Positions 7,473 to 16,918 of a stretch of DNA of 64,000 nt are shown in pieces. A program made the position numbers and the translations under genes. The stretch covers positions 124,001 to 188,000 of the forward strand of contig NC_013739.1 of the NCBI RefSeq assembly GCF_000025265.1, given 5' to 3'. The notes under the pieces were generated by a model. It did no database searches. It was not told the DNA's origin and saw only the letters and a program-made list of their open reading frames with translations. Within the stretch, counting starts at the first letter, position 1; each line of letters begins with the position of its first letter. The stretch comes from Conexibacter woesei DSM 14684. Lineage in GTDB: Bacteria > Actinomycetota > Thermoleophilia > Solirubrobacterales > Solirubrobacteraceae.

Positions 7473-9101
7473 ATGCGAGACCTGCGGCCCAGCCGACGGG
7501 AGCTGCTGCAAGGAGGCGGGGCGGCGGTCGGCCTCCTCGGCCTCGGCGGAGTCCTCTCCGCGTGCGGTGGAGGCGAGTCGACGAGCAGAGCGGGATCGAG
7601 CCAGGCCGCCGCGACCGGCGAGCGCGGCGGCGAGATCACCTGGGGCCTCGCCGCCGATCCCGTCTTCATGGTCCCGTTCGGTGCGACGCTCGGCGCGACG
7701 CGCGAGGCGACCGAGCCGATCTACGAGTCGCTGCTGACGTGGGACCGCGACCTCAGAATCGTGCCGGCGCTCGCCGCGTCCTACAGCTCGCCGGACGACA
7801 CGACGTACGAGTTCGTCCTGCGCGACGGCGCGAGATTCCACGACGGCAGACCGGTCCGTGCGAGCGACGTCGTGTACTCGATCGGCCTCCAGCGCAGACC
7901 GCCGCCGCCCGGCACGCCCGACATGGCCGTGCACGTGCCGGCGATCAAGGACGTCGTCGCCGTCGACGAGAGAACGGTCCGCATCAGCATGGACGGGCCG
8001 GACGCGCGCCTGCCCGGCTTCCTCGCCTGGGGCCGTCACTCCTCGATCGTGCCGGAGGGGATGTACGACGACATCGACCCGCGCACCGAGGCGAACGGGA
8101 CCGGGCCGTTCAGACTCGTCGGCTACAAGCAGAACGACCGCGTCACGTTCGAGGCCAACAGGGACTACTGGCAGTCCTCGATGCCCGGCGTCGACAGAAT
8201 GACGCTGCGCGTGATGACCGACGAGCAGGGTCGCCTCGCCGCGCTGCGCGCCGGCGATATCGACGGCTGCTCGGTCTCGCCCGACCTCTCCGAGGTGCTC
8301 GCCGCCGATCCGAACGTCGAGGTGCTGAAGGGCCTCGTCGCCGCGCACCGCGAGCTGCAGTTCACGATCAAGACCGGCGAGAGAAAGCCGTGGCACGACA
8401 AGCGCGTGCGACAGGCGATCAACCACGCGATCGACCGCCAGGACCTGATCGAGCGCGTCTACGCCGGCAGCGCCGAGTTCTCCGGCGTCGTCCCGCCCGG
8501 CTACGGCGACTGGCCGCTCGCCGACGAGGAGCTGCGCAGCGATCTGCTCGCGCACGACCCCGAGAGAGCGAGAGCGCTGCTCGCTGCCGCCGGCTTCGGC
8601 GACGGCTTCACGATCGAGCTGGAGGTCGCCTCGACGACGACCGACCTCGTCAAGACCGCCGAGATCCTGCAGCAGCAGCTCGCGGACGTCGGCGTCGAGC
8701 TGAAGATCCGGCCGATCGAGCTGGCCGCCTTCGCGAAGAACAACGGCGAGGGCAGATTCGACCTCCACCTCACCTACCGCGGGATGCGCGGTGACGTCGC
8801 CGGCTACGTCAGCGACTTCGATCCCTCGCAGCCGCTGTACAGAGACGTCTGGTTCCCCGGCGCGACCGACGTCGACCCCGAGCTCGGCAGGCTGATCAGA
8901 CAGGGCGCGACGACGATCGCCGAGGCCGACCGGCGGCCGATCTACGAGCAGGTCCAGCGGCTCGCGCTGGCCGAGGCGCTGCACGTCCCGCTCTGCAACC
9001 CCTACAAGTTCCAGGCCGTCTCCAAGCGCGTCTCCGGGATGTACGTCGCCTACACCGACTTCAACCCCGGACTGGCGACCGCCCGCGTGACCGCGAGCTG
9101 A
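7473..9101 (+). CDS. Family 5 extracellular solute-binding lipoprotein of a Dpp/Opp ABC importer
   Basis: About 542 residues. The N-terminus carries a Tat-like SRRELLQ motif, a hydrophobic stretch and a lipobox LSAC, so it is a lipoprotein probably exported by Tat. The body has family 5 features: LLTWDRDLRIVPALAASY, YEFVLRDGARFHDGRPV, VRQAINHAIDRQDLI. It captures peptides, oligosaccharides or similar ligands for the permeases that follow directly. ATG at 7473 is preferred because AGGGAG ends 6 bases before it; the in-frame ATG at 7467 would abut the Shine-Dalgarno. At least 14 arginines are AGA (for example LRIV, ARFH, DRMT). Ligand unknown; the LacI/HisD/beta-helix context suggests a carbohydrate-derived compound as much as a peptide. 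Confidence 0.92.
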   Translation: MRDLRPSRRELLQGGGAAVGLLGLGGVLSACGGGESTSRAGSSQAAATGERGGEITWGLAADPVFMVPFGATLGATREATEPIYESLLTWDRDLRIVPALAASYSSPDDTTYEFVLRDGARFHDGRPVRASDVVYSIGLQRRPPPPGTPDMAVHVPAIKDVVAVDERTVRISMDGPDARLPGFLAWGRHSSIVPEGMYDDIDPRTEANGTGPFRLVGYKQNDRVTFEANRDYWQSSMPGVDRMTLRVMTDEQGRLAALRAGDIDGCSVSPDLSEVLAADPNVEVLKGLVAAHRELQFTIKTGERKPWHDKRVRQAINHAIDRQDLIERVYAGSAEFSGVVPPGYGDWPLADEELRSDLLAHDPERARALLAAAGFGDGFTIELEVASTTTDLVKTAEILQQQLADVGVELKIRPIELAAFAKNNGEGRFDLHLTYRGMRGDVAGYVSDFDPSQPLYRDVWFPGATDVDPELGRLIRQGATTIAEADRRPIYEQVQRLALAEALHVPLCNPYKFQAVSKRVSGMYVAYTDFNPGLATARVTAS

Positions 9102-9102
9102 C

Positions 9103-10053
9103 GTGGCGCGCTACCTCGCCAGCCGCGTCGCGCAGCTGGGGCTCACGCTCCTCGGCGTCTCGGTCGTGATCTTCCTGCTCGTGCGGCTGCTGCCGGGCGA
9201 CGTGCTCGACGCCAGCTCGGGCGACACCGTCGCGGGGTCGAGCGAGGGGCGCGACGCGCTGCGCGAGGCGCTCGGTCTCGCCGACCCGCTGCCGGTCCAG
9301 TACTTCGACTGGATCAAGGGCCTCGTCACCGGCGACCTCGGCGTCTCGCTGCGCAGCGGCGAGCCGCTCGCCAACCTGCTCTCGACCGCGCTGCCGATGA
9401 CGCTCGAGATCGTCCTGCTCGGCGTCGCGATAGCGCTGCTGGTCGGGATCCCGCTCGGCGTCCTGTCCGCCGTCCGCTCGGGCAGAGCGATCGACTACGT
9501 GGGCCGCGCGATCGGCATGATCGGCGTCTCGCTGCCGAGCTTCTGGCTCGCGACGCTGATGCTGCTGGTCACCTCCTCGGCGTTCGGCTGGGTGCCGTCG
9601 AGCACGTACATCAGCCCGTTCGAGGATCCGCTCGGGAACCTCGCCGCGCTGATCCTGCCGGCGCTCTGCATCTCGGTCTACATGCTCGCGCTCGTGATGC
9701 GGATGGTGCGCGCGACGATGCTCGAGGTGCTCGGCGAGGACTATGTGCGGACCGCCCGCGCGAAGGGCGCCGCGCCGCGCACCGTCGTCGTGCGACATGC
9801 GCTGCGCAACGCGCTGCTGCCGGTCATCACCGTCTCGGCGTTCGAGGTCGGCGTGCTGCTCGCGAGCACCGCGCTGATCGAGGTCGTGTTCGGGCTGCCG
9901 GGCCTCGGCAACCTGCTCGTGCAGGGGATCTTCAACCGCGATTACGCCGTGATCCAGACGGTCACGCTGCTGTTGGCGGCGACGTTCGTGCTGATGAACC
10001 TGATCGCCGACGTGCTCTACGCGCTGGTCGACCCGCGGGTGGAGCTGCGATGA
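9103..10053 (+). CDS. ABC transporter permease, DppB/OppB type
   Basis: 316 residues, GTG start one base after the binding-protein stop. Six predicted membrane helices, with the family N-terminus (ARYLASRVAQLGLTLLGVSV, then VIFLLVRLLPGD) and the cytoplasmic coupling loop EDYVRTARAKGAAPRTVVVRHALRNALLP, the EAA-type motif that contacts the ATPases. It forms the channel heterodimer with the next gene product. It ends by overlapping the start of the next gene (ATGA). Confidence 0.93.
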   Translation: MARYLASRVAQLGLTLLGVSVVIFLLVRLLPGDVLDASSGDTVAGSSEGRDALREALGLADPLPVQYFDWIKGLVTGDLGVSLRSGEPLANLLSTALPMTLEIVLLGVAIALLVGIPLGVLSAVRSGRAIDYVGRAIGMIGVSLPSFWLATLMLLVTSSAFGWVPSSTYISPFEDPLGNLAALILPALCISVYMLALVMRMVRATMLEVLGEDYVRTARAKGAAPRTVVVRHALRNALLPVITVSAFEVGVLLASTALIEVVFGLPGLGNLLVQGIFNRDYAVIQTVTLLLAATFVLMNLIADVLYALVDPRVELR

Positions 10054-10952
10054 GCGCGCCCGCCACCGTCGCCACCGCCGCCGAGGTCGAGGTCGGCGCG
10101 ACCGGCGCGAGCGCCCGCCGGCGCGTCCGGCTCTCGCCGATGCTGCGCACCCCGATCGCGATCGCTGGCCTGTCGATCGTGCTGCTGACCGTGTTCGTCG
10201 CGGTCGCCGGACCGTGGATCTGGACGACCGATCCGTACGCCGCCGACGCCGCCCGTCTGCAGCCGCCGTCGTGGGCCCATCCGATGGGCACCGACGAGCT
10301 CGGCCGCGACACGCTCGCGCGCGTCATCTACGGCGCCCGCGTCTCGCTCGAGGTCGGCCTCTCGGCCGTCGGCGTCGCGGCGCTGCTGGGCTCGCTGATC
10401 GGCCTGGTCGCCGCCTTCTACGGACGCTGGGTCGACACCGCGCTGATGCGCTTCGTCGACGTCCTCTTCGCGCTCCCCGCGCTCGTCCTCGCGATCGTCG
10501 TCGCCGGCCTGCTCGGCCCCAGCCGCACGAACGCGATGCTGGCGATCGGGATCGCCTACGCGCCGGCGTTCGCGCGCGTCGTCCGCTCGGCCGCGCTGTC
10601 GGTCATGACGCAGCCGTACATCGAGGCCGCGAGAGCGCTCGGCACATCCAGCGCGACGACGATCCGCCGCCACCTGCTGCCGAACGTGATGGCGCCCCTC
10701 GTCGTGATGGCGAGCACCTACCTGGGGACGGCGATCCTCGCGGAGGCGTCGCTGAGCTTCCTCGGGCTCGGCACCCAGCCGCCGCAGCCGTCGTGGGGCG
10801 GGATGCTCAGCTCGGCGCGCACGTACATGCTCGTCTCCCCCTGGGTGGCGATCTTCCCCGGCCTCGCGATCATGGTCGTCGTCCTCGGGGTCAACCTCCT
10901 CGGCGACGCGCTGCGCGACGGCCTCGACCCGAAGCTGCGAGGGCGGAGATGA
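10050..10952 (+). CDS. ABC transporter permease, DppC/OppC type
   Basis: 300 residues, start overlapping the previous stop by 4 bases. An N-terminal cytosolic segment of about 30 residues precedes the first helix. DppC hallmarks include HPMGTDELGRDTLARVIYGARVSL and the coupling loop with ARALGTSSATTIRRHLLPN, then EASLSFLGLGTQPPQPSWGGML. It is the second half of the channel of this importer. Confidence 0.93.
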   Translation: MSAPATVATAAEVEVGATGASARRRVRLSPMLRTPIAIAGLSIVLLTVFVAVAGPWIWTTDPYAADAARLQPPSWAHPMGTDELGRDTLARVIYGARVSLEVGLSAVGVAALLGSLIGLVAAFYGRWVDTALMRFVDVLFALPALVLAIVVAGLLGPSRTNAMLAIGIAYAPAFARVVRSAALSVMTQPYIEAARALGTSSATTIRRHLLPNVMAPLVVMASTYLGTAILAEASLSFLGLGTQPPQPSWGGMLSSARTYMLVSPWVAIFPGLAIMVVVLGVNLLGDALRDGLDPKLRGRR

Positions 10953-11935
10953 CGGACGGAACGCTGCTGACCGTCGAGCGGCTCGACGTGCGCTTCCGCA
11001 CCGCCGGCGGCTGGACGCAGGTCGTCGACGGCGTCGACCTGACCGTCGGCGCCGGCGAGACGCTGTGCGTCGTCGGCGAGTCGGGCTCCGGCAAGAGCGT
11101 CACCGCGCTCGCGCTGATGGGCCTGCTCGACGCGGGCGCCGCGCGCGTCGAGGGCCGGATCGACTTCGGCGGCCGCGACCTCGCCGCGCTCTCCGAGCGC
11201 GACTGGCAGCGCGTCCGCGGCAACGACGTCGCGATGATCTTCCAGGAGCCGATGAGCTCGCTGAACCCGGTGCTGCGGATCGGCGACCAGATCGCCGAGT
11301 CGGTGCTGCTGCACTCCGACGCGGACAAGGCCGCCGCCGACCGCCGCGCCGTCGAGCTGCTGAGGCTCGTCGGGATCCCGGCGCCGGAGCGGCGCGCGCG
11401 CGACTATCCCCACCAGCTGTCCGGCGGGATGCGCCAGCGCGTGATGATCGCGATCGCGCTGAGCTGCAGTCCGCGGCTGCTGATCGCCGACGAGCCGACG
11501 ACCGCGCTCGACGTGACGATCCAGGCGCAGATCCTGGAGCTGATCGGCGAGCTGCGCGAGCGGCTGGAGATGGCGGTGCTGCTGATCACCCACGACCTCG
11601 GCGTCGTCGCCGAGACGGCCGATCGCGTCGCCGTCATGTACGCCGGCAAGATCGTCGAGCAGGGCGACGTCAAGGCCGTCTTCGAGGATCCGCAGCACCC
11701 GTACACCGCCGCGCTGCTGCGGGCGATCCCGGTGCTCGGCTCGACGTACGCCGAGCCGCTCTACGCGATCCCCGGGACGGTCCCGAGCCCCGGCGGCTGG
11801 CCGGACGGCTGCCGCTTCGCCGCCCGCTGCGAGCACGTCCACGCCGCGTGCGCGCAGGACCCGCCCGCGTTCGCGCGCGGCTCCCACTTCGCGCGCTGCT
11901 GGCTGCGCGACCCCGACGCCGAGGAGCGCAGATGA
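10949..11935 (+). CDS. ABC transporter ATP-binding protein, DppD/OppD type
   Basis: 328 residues, ATG overlapping the DppC stop. Walker [10 protein letters not shown]-loop [10 protein letters not shown], signature LSGGMRQR and Walker [13 protein letters not shown] are all intact. The C-terminal extension with [11 protein letters not shown] and the cysteine-bearing tail [14 protein letters not shown] is the oligopeptide-transporter type. It powers import as a heterodimer with the next gene product. Confidence 0.94.
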   Translation: MTDGTLLTVERLDVRFRTAGGWTQVVDGVDLTVGAGETLCVVGESGSGKSVTALALMGLLDAGAARVEGRIDFGGRDLAALSERDWQRVRGNDVAMIFQEPMSSLNPVLRIGDQIAESVLLHSDADKAAADRRAVELLRLVGIPAPERRARDYPHQLSGGMRQRVMIAIALSCSPRLLIADEPTTALDVTIQAQILELIGELRERLEMAVLLITHDLGVVAETADRVAVMYAGKIVEQGDVKAVFEDPQHPYTAALLRAIPVLGSTYAEPLYAIPGTVPSPGGWPDGCRFAARCEHVHAACAQDPPAFARGSHFARCWLRDPDAEERR

Positions 11936-12939
11936 GCGACGTCCTGGTCCGTGCCCGCGACCTGCGGGTGCACTTCCCGCTCGGCGGCGGCGTGCTGTCG
12001 CGCTCCTCGGCGCAGGTGCGCGCGGTCGACGGCGTCGAGCTGGAGATCCGCCGCGGCGAGACGCTCGGACTCGTCGGCGAGTCCGGCTGCGGCAAGTCGA
12101 CGCTCGGTCGTGCGCTCGTGCGGCTGGTGAGACCGACCGGCGGCAGCGTCGAGTTCGACGGCACCGACGTCGCGCGGCTGCCGCGTCGTGGCCGCGGGCG
12201 CGGCGACGGCAGCGGCCGCGACGGGCGCGGTGCGCTCGCGCGCGAGATGCAGATCGTCTTCCAGGATCCGGTCGGCTCGCTCAACCCGCGCATGAAGGTC
12301 GGCGCGATCGTCGCCGAGGGATTGGCGAGCAACCGCATCGGGACGCGCGCCTCGCGCCGCGAGCTGGTCGTCGAGATGCTGGAGCGGGTCGGCCTCGGCA
12401 GCGACGCCGTCGACCGCTATCCGCACGAGTTCTCCGGCGGCCAGCGGCAGCGGATCGTGATCGCCCGCGCACTGGCGGTCGGCGCGCGCTTCGTCGTCGC
12501 GGACGAGCCGGTCTCGGCGCTCGACGTCTCGGTCCAGTCGCAGGTGCTGAACCTGTTCGTCCGGCTCAAGCGCGAGCTGGACCTGACGTACGTCTTCGTC
12601 GCGCACGACCTCGCCGTCGTCGGCTACGTCAGCGATCGGATCGCGGTGATGTACCTCGGCAAGATCGTCGAGCTGGGGCCGGCGCAGGCGCTGATCTCCG
12701 CTCCCCGCCACCCCTACACGCGGGCACTGCTGTCGGCGGTGCCGCAGGCGCGCGTCGGCGCCCGCCGCGAACGCACCGCGCTGACCGGCGACGTCCCGAA
12801 CCCGATCGACCCGCCGTCCGGCTGCCGCTTTCGCACCCGCTGCCCGATGGCGGCGGCGATCTGCGCCGAGCAGGAGCCGCCGCTGCGGACCCACGGCGAC
12901 GGCCACCTCGCCGCCTGTCACTTCGCCGAGGCCGTCTAG
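11932..12939 (+). CDS. ABC transporter ATP-binding protein, DppF/OppF type
   Basis: 335 residues, ATG overlapping the previous stop (ATGA). Walker [10 protein letters not shown]-loop [11 protein letters not shown], signature FSGGQRQR, Walker [13 protein letters not shown], then the oligopeptide tail [14 protein letters not shown]. An odd feature is a Gly/Arg/Asp-rich insertion ([17 protein letters not shown]) just before the Q-loop, where most DppF proteins have only a short LRR-type stretch. It closes the five-gene importer operon and converges with the Pcm gene 4 bases on. Confidence 0.94.
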   Translation: MSDVLVRARDLRVHFPLGGGVLSRSSAQVRAVDGVELEIRRGETLGLVGESGCGKSTLGRALVRLVRPTGGSVEFDGTDVARLPRRGRGRGDGSGRDGRGALAREMQIVFQDPVGSLNPRMKVGAIVAEGLASNRIGTRASRRELVVEMLERVGLGSDAVDRYPHEFSGGQRQRIVIARALAVGARFVVADEPVSALDVSVQSQVLNLFVRLKRELDLTYVFVAHDLAVVGYVSDRIAVMYLGKIVELGPAQALISAPRHPYTRALLSAVPQARVGARRERTALTGDVPNPIDPPSGCRFRTRCPMAAAICAEQEPPLRTHGDGHLAACHFAEAV

Positions 12940-12943
12940 GACC

Positions 12944-13564
12944 CTAGGGCTCGCCCTCGATCAGCGGCACGAAGCGGACCGCTTCCAGCGCCGTGCGGCG
13001 CAGCTCGCCGTCGGCGCCGCGCTCCACCAGCACGAGCTGCTGGCCGCTCGCGCCGACCGGCGCGACGAGCCGGCCGCCGCGTGCGAGCTGGCGTTCGAGC
13101 GCCGCCGGCACCTGCGGCCACGCCGCCGCCGCGACGTTGATCGCGTCGAACGGCGCCTGCTCGTCGAGCCCGCGCGAGCCGTCGCCGACGAGCACGGTCA
13201 CGTTCTCGACGCCCGCCGCGCGCAGGTTGCCCTCCGCGGCGGCGCTCAGCCGGCGGTGCCGCTCGATCGTCCAGACGTGCCGCACGAGCCGGGCCAGCAG
13301 CGCCGCGTGGTACCCGGAGCCGGTGCCGACGTCGAGCACGTCGTCGTCTGGTCCGAGGTCGAGCACCTCCAGCATCCGCGCGACGACGAGCGGCTGAGAG
13401 ATCGTCTGCCCCTGGCCGATCGGCAGCGCGACGTTGTCGTAGGCGCGCTCGCGCAGCGCCTCGGGCACGAACAGCTCGCGCGGCACCGCCGCGATCGCGG
13501 CGAGCACGCGCGCGTCGGCGACGACGCTGCGCAGCGATCGCGCCAGCTCGGCTGCCGGATCCAT
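12944..13564 (-). CDS. pcm: Protein-L-isoaspartate O-methyltransferase
   Basis: 206 residues. It uses S-adenosylmethionine to methylate isoaspartate in aged proteins and so start their repair in the cytosol. The SAM-binding motif VLDVGTGSGYHAALLA and the Pcm-specific segment LPIGQGQTISQPLVVARML are clear; PRELFVPEALRERAYDN is the usual N-terminal motif. The start chosen (MDPAAELA) gives the normal family length; the frame stays open further upstream but the extra residues look like shadow sequence. The upstream gene is divergent, with start codons only about 50 bases apart. Confidence 0.9.
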   Translation of the reverse strand: MDPAAELARSLRSVVADARVLAAIAAVPRELFVPEALRERAYDNVALPIGQGQTISQPLVVARMLEVLDLGPDDDVLDVGTGSGYHAALLARLVRHVWTIERHRRLSAAAEGNLRAAGVENVTVLVGDGSRGLDEQAPFDAINVAAAAWPQVPAALERQLARGGRLVAPVGASGQQLVLVERGADGELRRTALEAVRFVPLIEGEP

Positions 13565-13610
13565 GGACCGGTGTCTTCCCGTCCGCGTCTGGCACCATGC
13601 TCTCTCTCGG

Positions 13611-14561
13611 ATGTCAGGGGTCCCGCCGAACATCGTGCGCCGGCGCGTCATGGCGCTGCTCGTGCTCGTCGCCGCGCTGGCGGTCGTCGTCGCGCTCGTC
13701 GTCACGGTCGCCGGCGGCGGTGATGACGATCCGGCGTCCGCGCGCGCAGACGCCGGCGCCGCGGCGAAGACGACCGGCGCCAGAGCGCGCGGCGACGGCG
13801 GCAGAGCAGGCGGCGGGAGCGCCGCGGGCGCCGCCGCCTCCCCGACCGCCGGGCGCGACATGGGCAGACCGGGGCCGCCGCGCCCGGTCCCGATCCTGAT
13901 GTACCACGTCACGACCGACCCGCCCGCGAACGCGCCGTTCCCCGACCTCTACGTCAGAGCGTCCGAGTTCGCCGACCAGATGCAGGCGCTGAAGCAGGCG
14001 GGCTACGTCGCCGTCACGCAGCAGGAGCTGTGGGACGCGTGGCACAGAGGCGGACCGCTGCCGGCCAGAGCGGTCGTCGTCTCGATCGACGACGGCTACC
14101 GCTCCAACTACCTCAACGCCCGCCCGGTGCTGAGAAGACTCGGCTGGCCGGCGGTCCTCAACCTCAAGGTCGGCAACCTCTCCGAGCCCGAGTACGGCCT
14201 CACCGACGGGCAGGTGAAGGAGCTGATCGCCGACGGCTGGGAGATCGACTCCCACACGATCGACCACCCCGACCTGACGACCGTCGACGCGGCGACGCTC
14301 GCACGCGAGGTCGCGGAGTCGCGCGCCGAGCTGCAGCGCCGCTTCGGCGTCCCGGTCAACTTCTTCTGCTACCCCGCCGGCAGATACGACGACACGGTGA
14401 TCGCAGCCGTCGAGAGAGCGGGCTACCTCGCCGCCACGACGGTCGAGCCCGGGCTCGCGCAGCCGGACGCCGGCTCGCCGTTCGCGCTCAACCGCGTGCG
14501 CGTCAACAGCGGCGTCTCGGGCGCCTCGCTCGTCTCGCAGCTCGCCGACCTCGGCGCGTAG
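13611..14561 (+). CDS. Membrane-anchored polysaccharide deacetylase (NodB domain, CE4)
   Basis: About 316 residues. One N-terminal hydrophobic segment (MALLVLVAALAVVVALVVTV) acts as signal anchor, followed by an Ala/Gly-rich linker of about 50 residues. The NodB domain has motif 1 SIDDGYRS (catalytic and metal Asp), motif 2 SHTIDHPDL (metal His pair), then FCYPAGRYDD. It would remove acetyl groups from peptidoglycan, chitin-like or exopolysaccharide outside the membrane. The start at 13611 (MSGVPPN) is preferred to ATG 13563, which would add residues overlapping the Pcm start. AGA arginine codons are frequent, as in the other exported proteins here. Confidence 0.88.
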   Translation: MSGVPPNIVRRRVMALLVLVAALAVVVALVVTVAGGGDDDPASARADAGAAAKTTGARARGDGGRAGGGSAAGAAASPTAGRDMGRPGPPRPVPILMYHVTTDPPANAPFPDLYVRASEFADQMQALKQAGYVAVTQQELWDAWHRGGPLPARAVVVSIDDGYRSNYLNARPVLRRLGWPAVLNLKVGNLSEPEYGLTDGQVKELIADGWEIDSHTIDHPDLTTVDAATLAREVAESRAELQRRFGVPVNFFCYPAGRYDDTVIAAVERAGYLAATTVEPGLAQPDAGSPFALNRVRVNSGVSGASLVSQLADLGA

Positions 14562-14564
14562 CGC

Positions 14565-16856
14565 TCAGCCGAGCAGCTCGCCGAGCGCGTGCACGCCGAG
14601 CAGCTGGGCGACGTCGGCCGGCGGCTGCGGTCTCGCGAAGTGGAAGCCCTGCGCGATCGGGCAGTGCATCGCCCGCAGCGCCGCCGCCTGGTCGGACGTC
14701 TCGACGCCCTCCGCGACGGCGTCGACGCCGAGCGATCGCGCGAGCTGGACGATCGCCGTCACGATCGCGCGGTCCTCCTCGCGCAGGACGACCCCATCGA
14801 TGAACGATCTGTCGATCTTCAACACGTCGATCGGCAGCAGCTCGCGCAGGTGGCTGAGCGACGAGTAGCCGACGCCGAAGTCGTCGATCGCGAGCTTCAC
14901 GCCGACCCGCTTGAGCGTCTGCAGCGACTCGATCGCCGCTGCTGGATCGGCCATCACCGCGCTCTCGGTGATCTCCAGGCAGAGCCGGTCGGCGGGCAGG
15001 CGCGCGCCGTCGATCGCCCCGCGCACCGTCGCCTCCAGATCTGAGGCGCCGAGCTGGCGGACCGACAGGTTGACCGCGACGACGACGCCGTCGCCGCCGC
15101 TCTCGGCGTTCCAGTGCGCGGCCTGCCGGCACGCCTCGCGCAGCACCCACGCGCCGATCGGGACGATCAGGCCGCTCTGCTCGGCGATCGGGATGAAGCG
15201 CGCCGGCGAGATCGGACCGTGCTGCGGGTGCTCCCACCGCAGCAGCGCCTCGACCGCGACGATCCGGCCGCTCTCGAGCGAGACCTCGGGCTGGTAGACG
15301 ACGCGCAGCTGGTTGCGCGCGAGCGCCTCCCGCAGGCCGCTCTCCAGCTCCAGCCGGTCGACCGCGCGCCGGCGCATCGACGCGTCGAAGATCTCCGTGC
15401 GGGCCTTGCCGCGCTCCTTCGCGCGGTACATCGCCGCGTCGGCGTCGCGCAGCAGCGTGTCGGGCGAGCGGTCGGGATCCTCGGGTCGCGCGAGCGCGAT
15501 GCCGAAGCTGGCGGTCACGAACCGCTGCTCGCCGTCGAGCACGAACGGCGCCCGCAGCGCGGTCGCCATCCGGTCGGCGATACGGTTCGCCGGCTCGGTG
15601 TCGGCGACGCGCTCGAGGCAGACGGCCAGCTCGTCGCCGCCGAAGCGGGCGAGCAGGTCCTCGGGGCGCAGCACGCGCCGCAGCCGCTCGGAGACGTTGC
15701 GCAGCAGCCGGTCGCCGGCGTCGTGTCCGAGCGAGTCGTTGATGACCTTGAAGTTGTCGAGGTCGACGAAGATCACCGCGACGCCGCTGTCGTGCTCGCG
15801 GGCGAGGTCGAGCGCCTCCTGCAGCCGCTTGGTCAGCAGCGCGCGATTCGGCAGGCCGGTCAGCGGGTCGTGGTGGGCCTGGTGGGCGAGCTGCTGCTCG
15901 AACTGCTTGCGCGACGTGACGTCGAGCAGCTGCACGACCCAGTGCGATGCGATCCCGCTCTCGTCCTGCACGAGCGAGTAGCGCCACAGGCCCCAGCCGA
16001 TCGTCCCGTCGGCGCGCTGGAAGCGCTGCTCGACGGCCTCCATGCCGGCGCTCGGCGGCCACGCGGCATGGTCCTCGGCGCGCACGTCGGCGGGGCTGAG
16101 GTCCCACAGCCGCAGCTGCACGAGCTTCCCCGCGCCGTAGCCGGTCAGGCTCGCGAGCGAGCGGTTGACCTCGCGGAAGCGGCCGTCGAGGCCGATCAGC
16201 GCCATGCCGATCGGCGCGTCGTCGAAGGCGCGGTGGAAGCGCTGCTCGCTGGCGGCGAGGTGCGCGCGGACGGATTCGTTCGCACGCCACGTCACCATGC
16301 TGGCGAAGCCGAGCGCGGCGATGAAGCCACCGTGGATCGCGGCCCAGAACCACGGGCTGCGGTCGTCGTCGGTCCCGTGCGCGTAGACGGAGTCGGGCTC
16401 CATCATCCCCATCAGGCCGTGCTGCAGGACGACGTAGCCGAACGCCAGCAGGTACGGGAACCACTCCTCGTAGGCGGCCAGCGCGACGACCATCACGAAG
16501 TAGTGGAAGTGCGCCTCGATCGTGCCGTCCCACAGGTGCACGAGCACGGCCGAGCAGGTCAGCAGCCCTATCGTGACGGCCGCGGCACGCCCCCGCCGGC
16601 CGAGCTGCTCGCGCTGCCCGACCAGCGCGCAGAGGGCGATCGGGACGACCTCCAGCAGCGCGTGCTGCAGCGGGTTGCCGGTGGCGAGCGCGAACACGAA
16701 CAGCGCGGGCACGTGCGCCCACAGCAGGATCAGCAGGCCGCGATGGCGACGCTCCCAGACGGCGTCGGGCAGCGAGCGGCCGCTGGGGAACCAAGCGAGC
16801 GCCCGGCGGACCGCGTCGCGCGCGTGTCCGCCGGCGACCGGCGCCGACGAAGCCAT
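14565..16856 (-). CDS. Membrane PAS-GGDEF-EAL cyclic-di-GMP enzyme
   Basis: 763 residues. An N-terminal membrane region with about six helices (residues 40-215) includes a histidine-rich segment (IEAHFHYFVMV, VVLQHGLMG). Next come a PAS domain (about 228-350, ending LLDVTSRKQFEQQL), a GGDEF domain (HHDPLTGLPNR, RFGGDELAV) and a complete EAL domain (VEALLRWEHP, DDFGVGYSSL, VAEGVET). GGDEL keeps the residues needed for diguanylate cyclase activity, and the EAL motifs for phosphodiesterase are intact, so net direction cannot be told. It probably tunes c-di-GMP in response to a membrane or PAS-bound signal. It converges with the deacetylase gene, 3 bases apart. Confidence 0.92.
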   Translation of the reverse strand: MASSAPVAGGHARDAVRRALAWFPSGRSLPDAVWERRHRGLLILLWAHVPALFVFALATGNPLQHALLEVVPIALCALVGQREQLGRRGRAAAVTIGLLTCSAVLVHLWDGTIEAHFHYFVMVVALAAYEEWFPYLLAFGYVVLQHGLMGMMEPDSVYAHGTDDDRSPWFWAAIHGGFIAALGFASMVTWRANESVRAHLAASEQRFHRAFDDAPIGMALIGLDGRFREVNRSLASLTGYGAGKLVQLRLWDLSPADVRAEDHAAWPPSAGMEAVEQRFQRADGTIGWGLWRYSLVQDESGIASHWVVQLLDVTSRKQFEQQLAHQAHHDPLTGLPNRALLTKRLQEALDLAREHDSGVAVIFVDLDNFKVINDSLGHDAGDRLLRNVSERLRRVLRPEDLLARFGGDELAVCLERVADTEPANRIADRMATALRAPFVLDGEQRFVTASFGIALARPEDPDRSPDTLLRDADAAMYRAKERGKARTEIFDASMRRRAVDRLELESGLREALARNQLRVVYQPEVSLESGRIVAVEALLRWEHPQHGPISPARFIPIAEQSGLIVPIGAWVLREACRQAAHWNAESGGDGVVVAVNLSVRQLGASDLEATVRGAIDGARLPADRLCLEITESAVMADPAAAIESLQTLKRVGVKLAIDDFGVGYSSLSHLRELLPIDVLKIDRSFIDGVVLREEDRAIVTAIVQLARSLGVDAVAEGVETSDQAAALRAMHCPIAQGFHFARPQPPADVAQLLGVHALGELLG

Positions 16857-16918
16857 GTCCTGAGTATCGGTTAGAACGTCACCTTATTGAGCCGCCGGGG
16901 TTTCACGGTGACCGCGTG

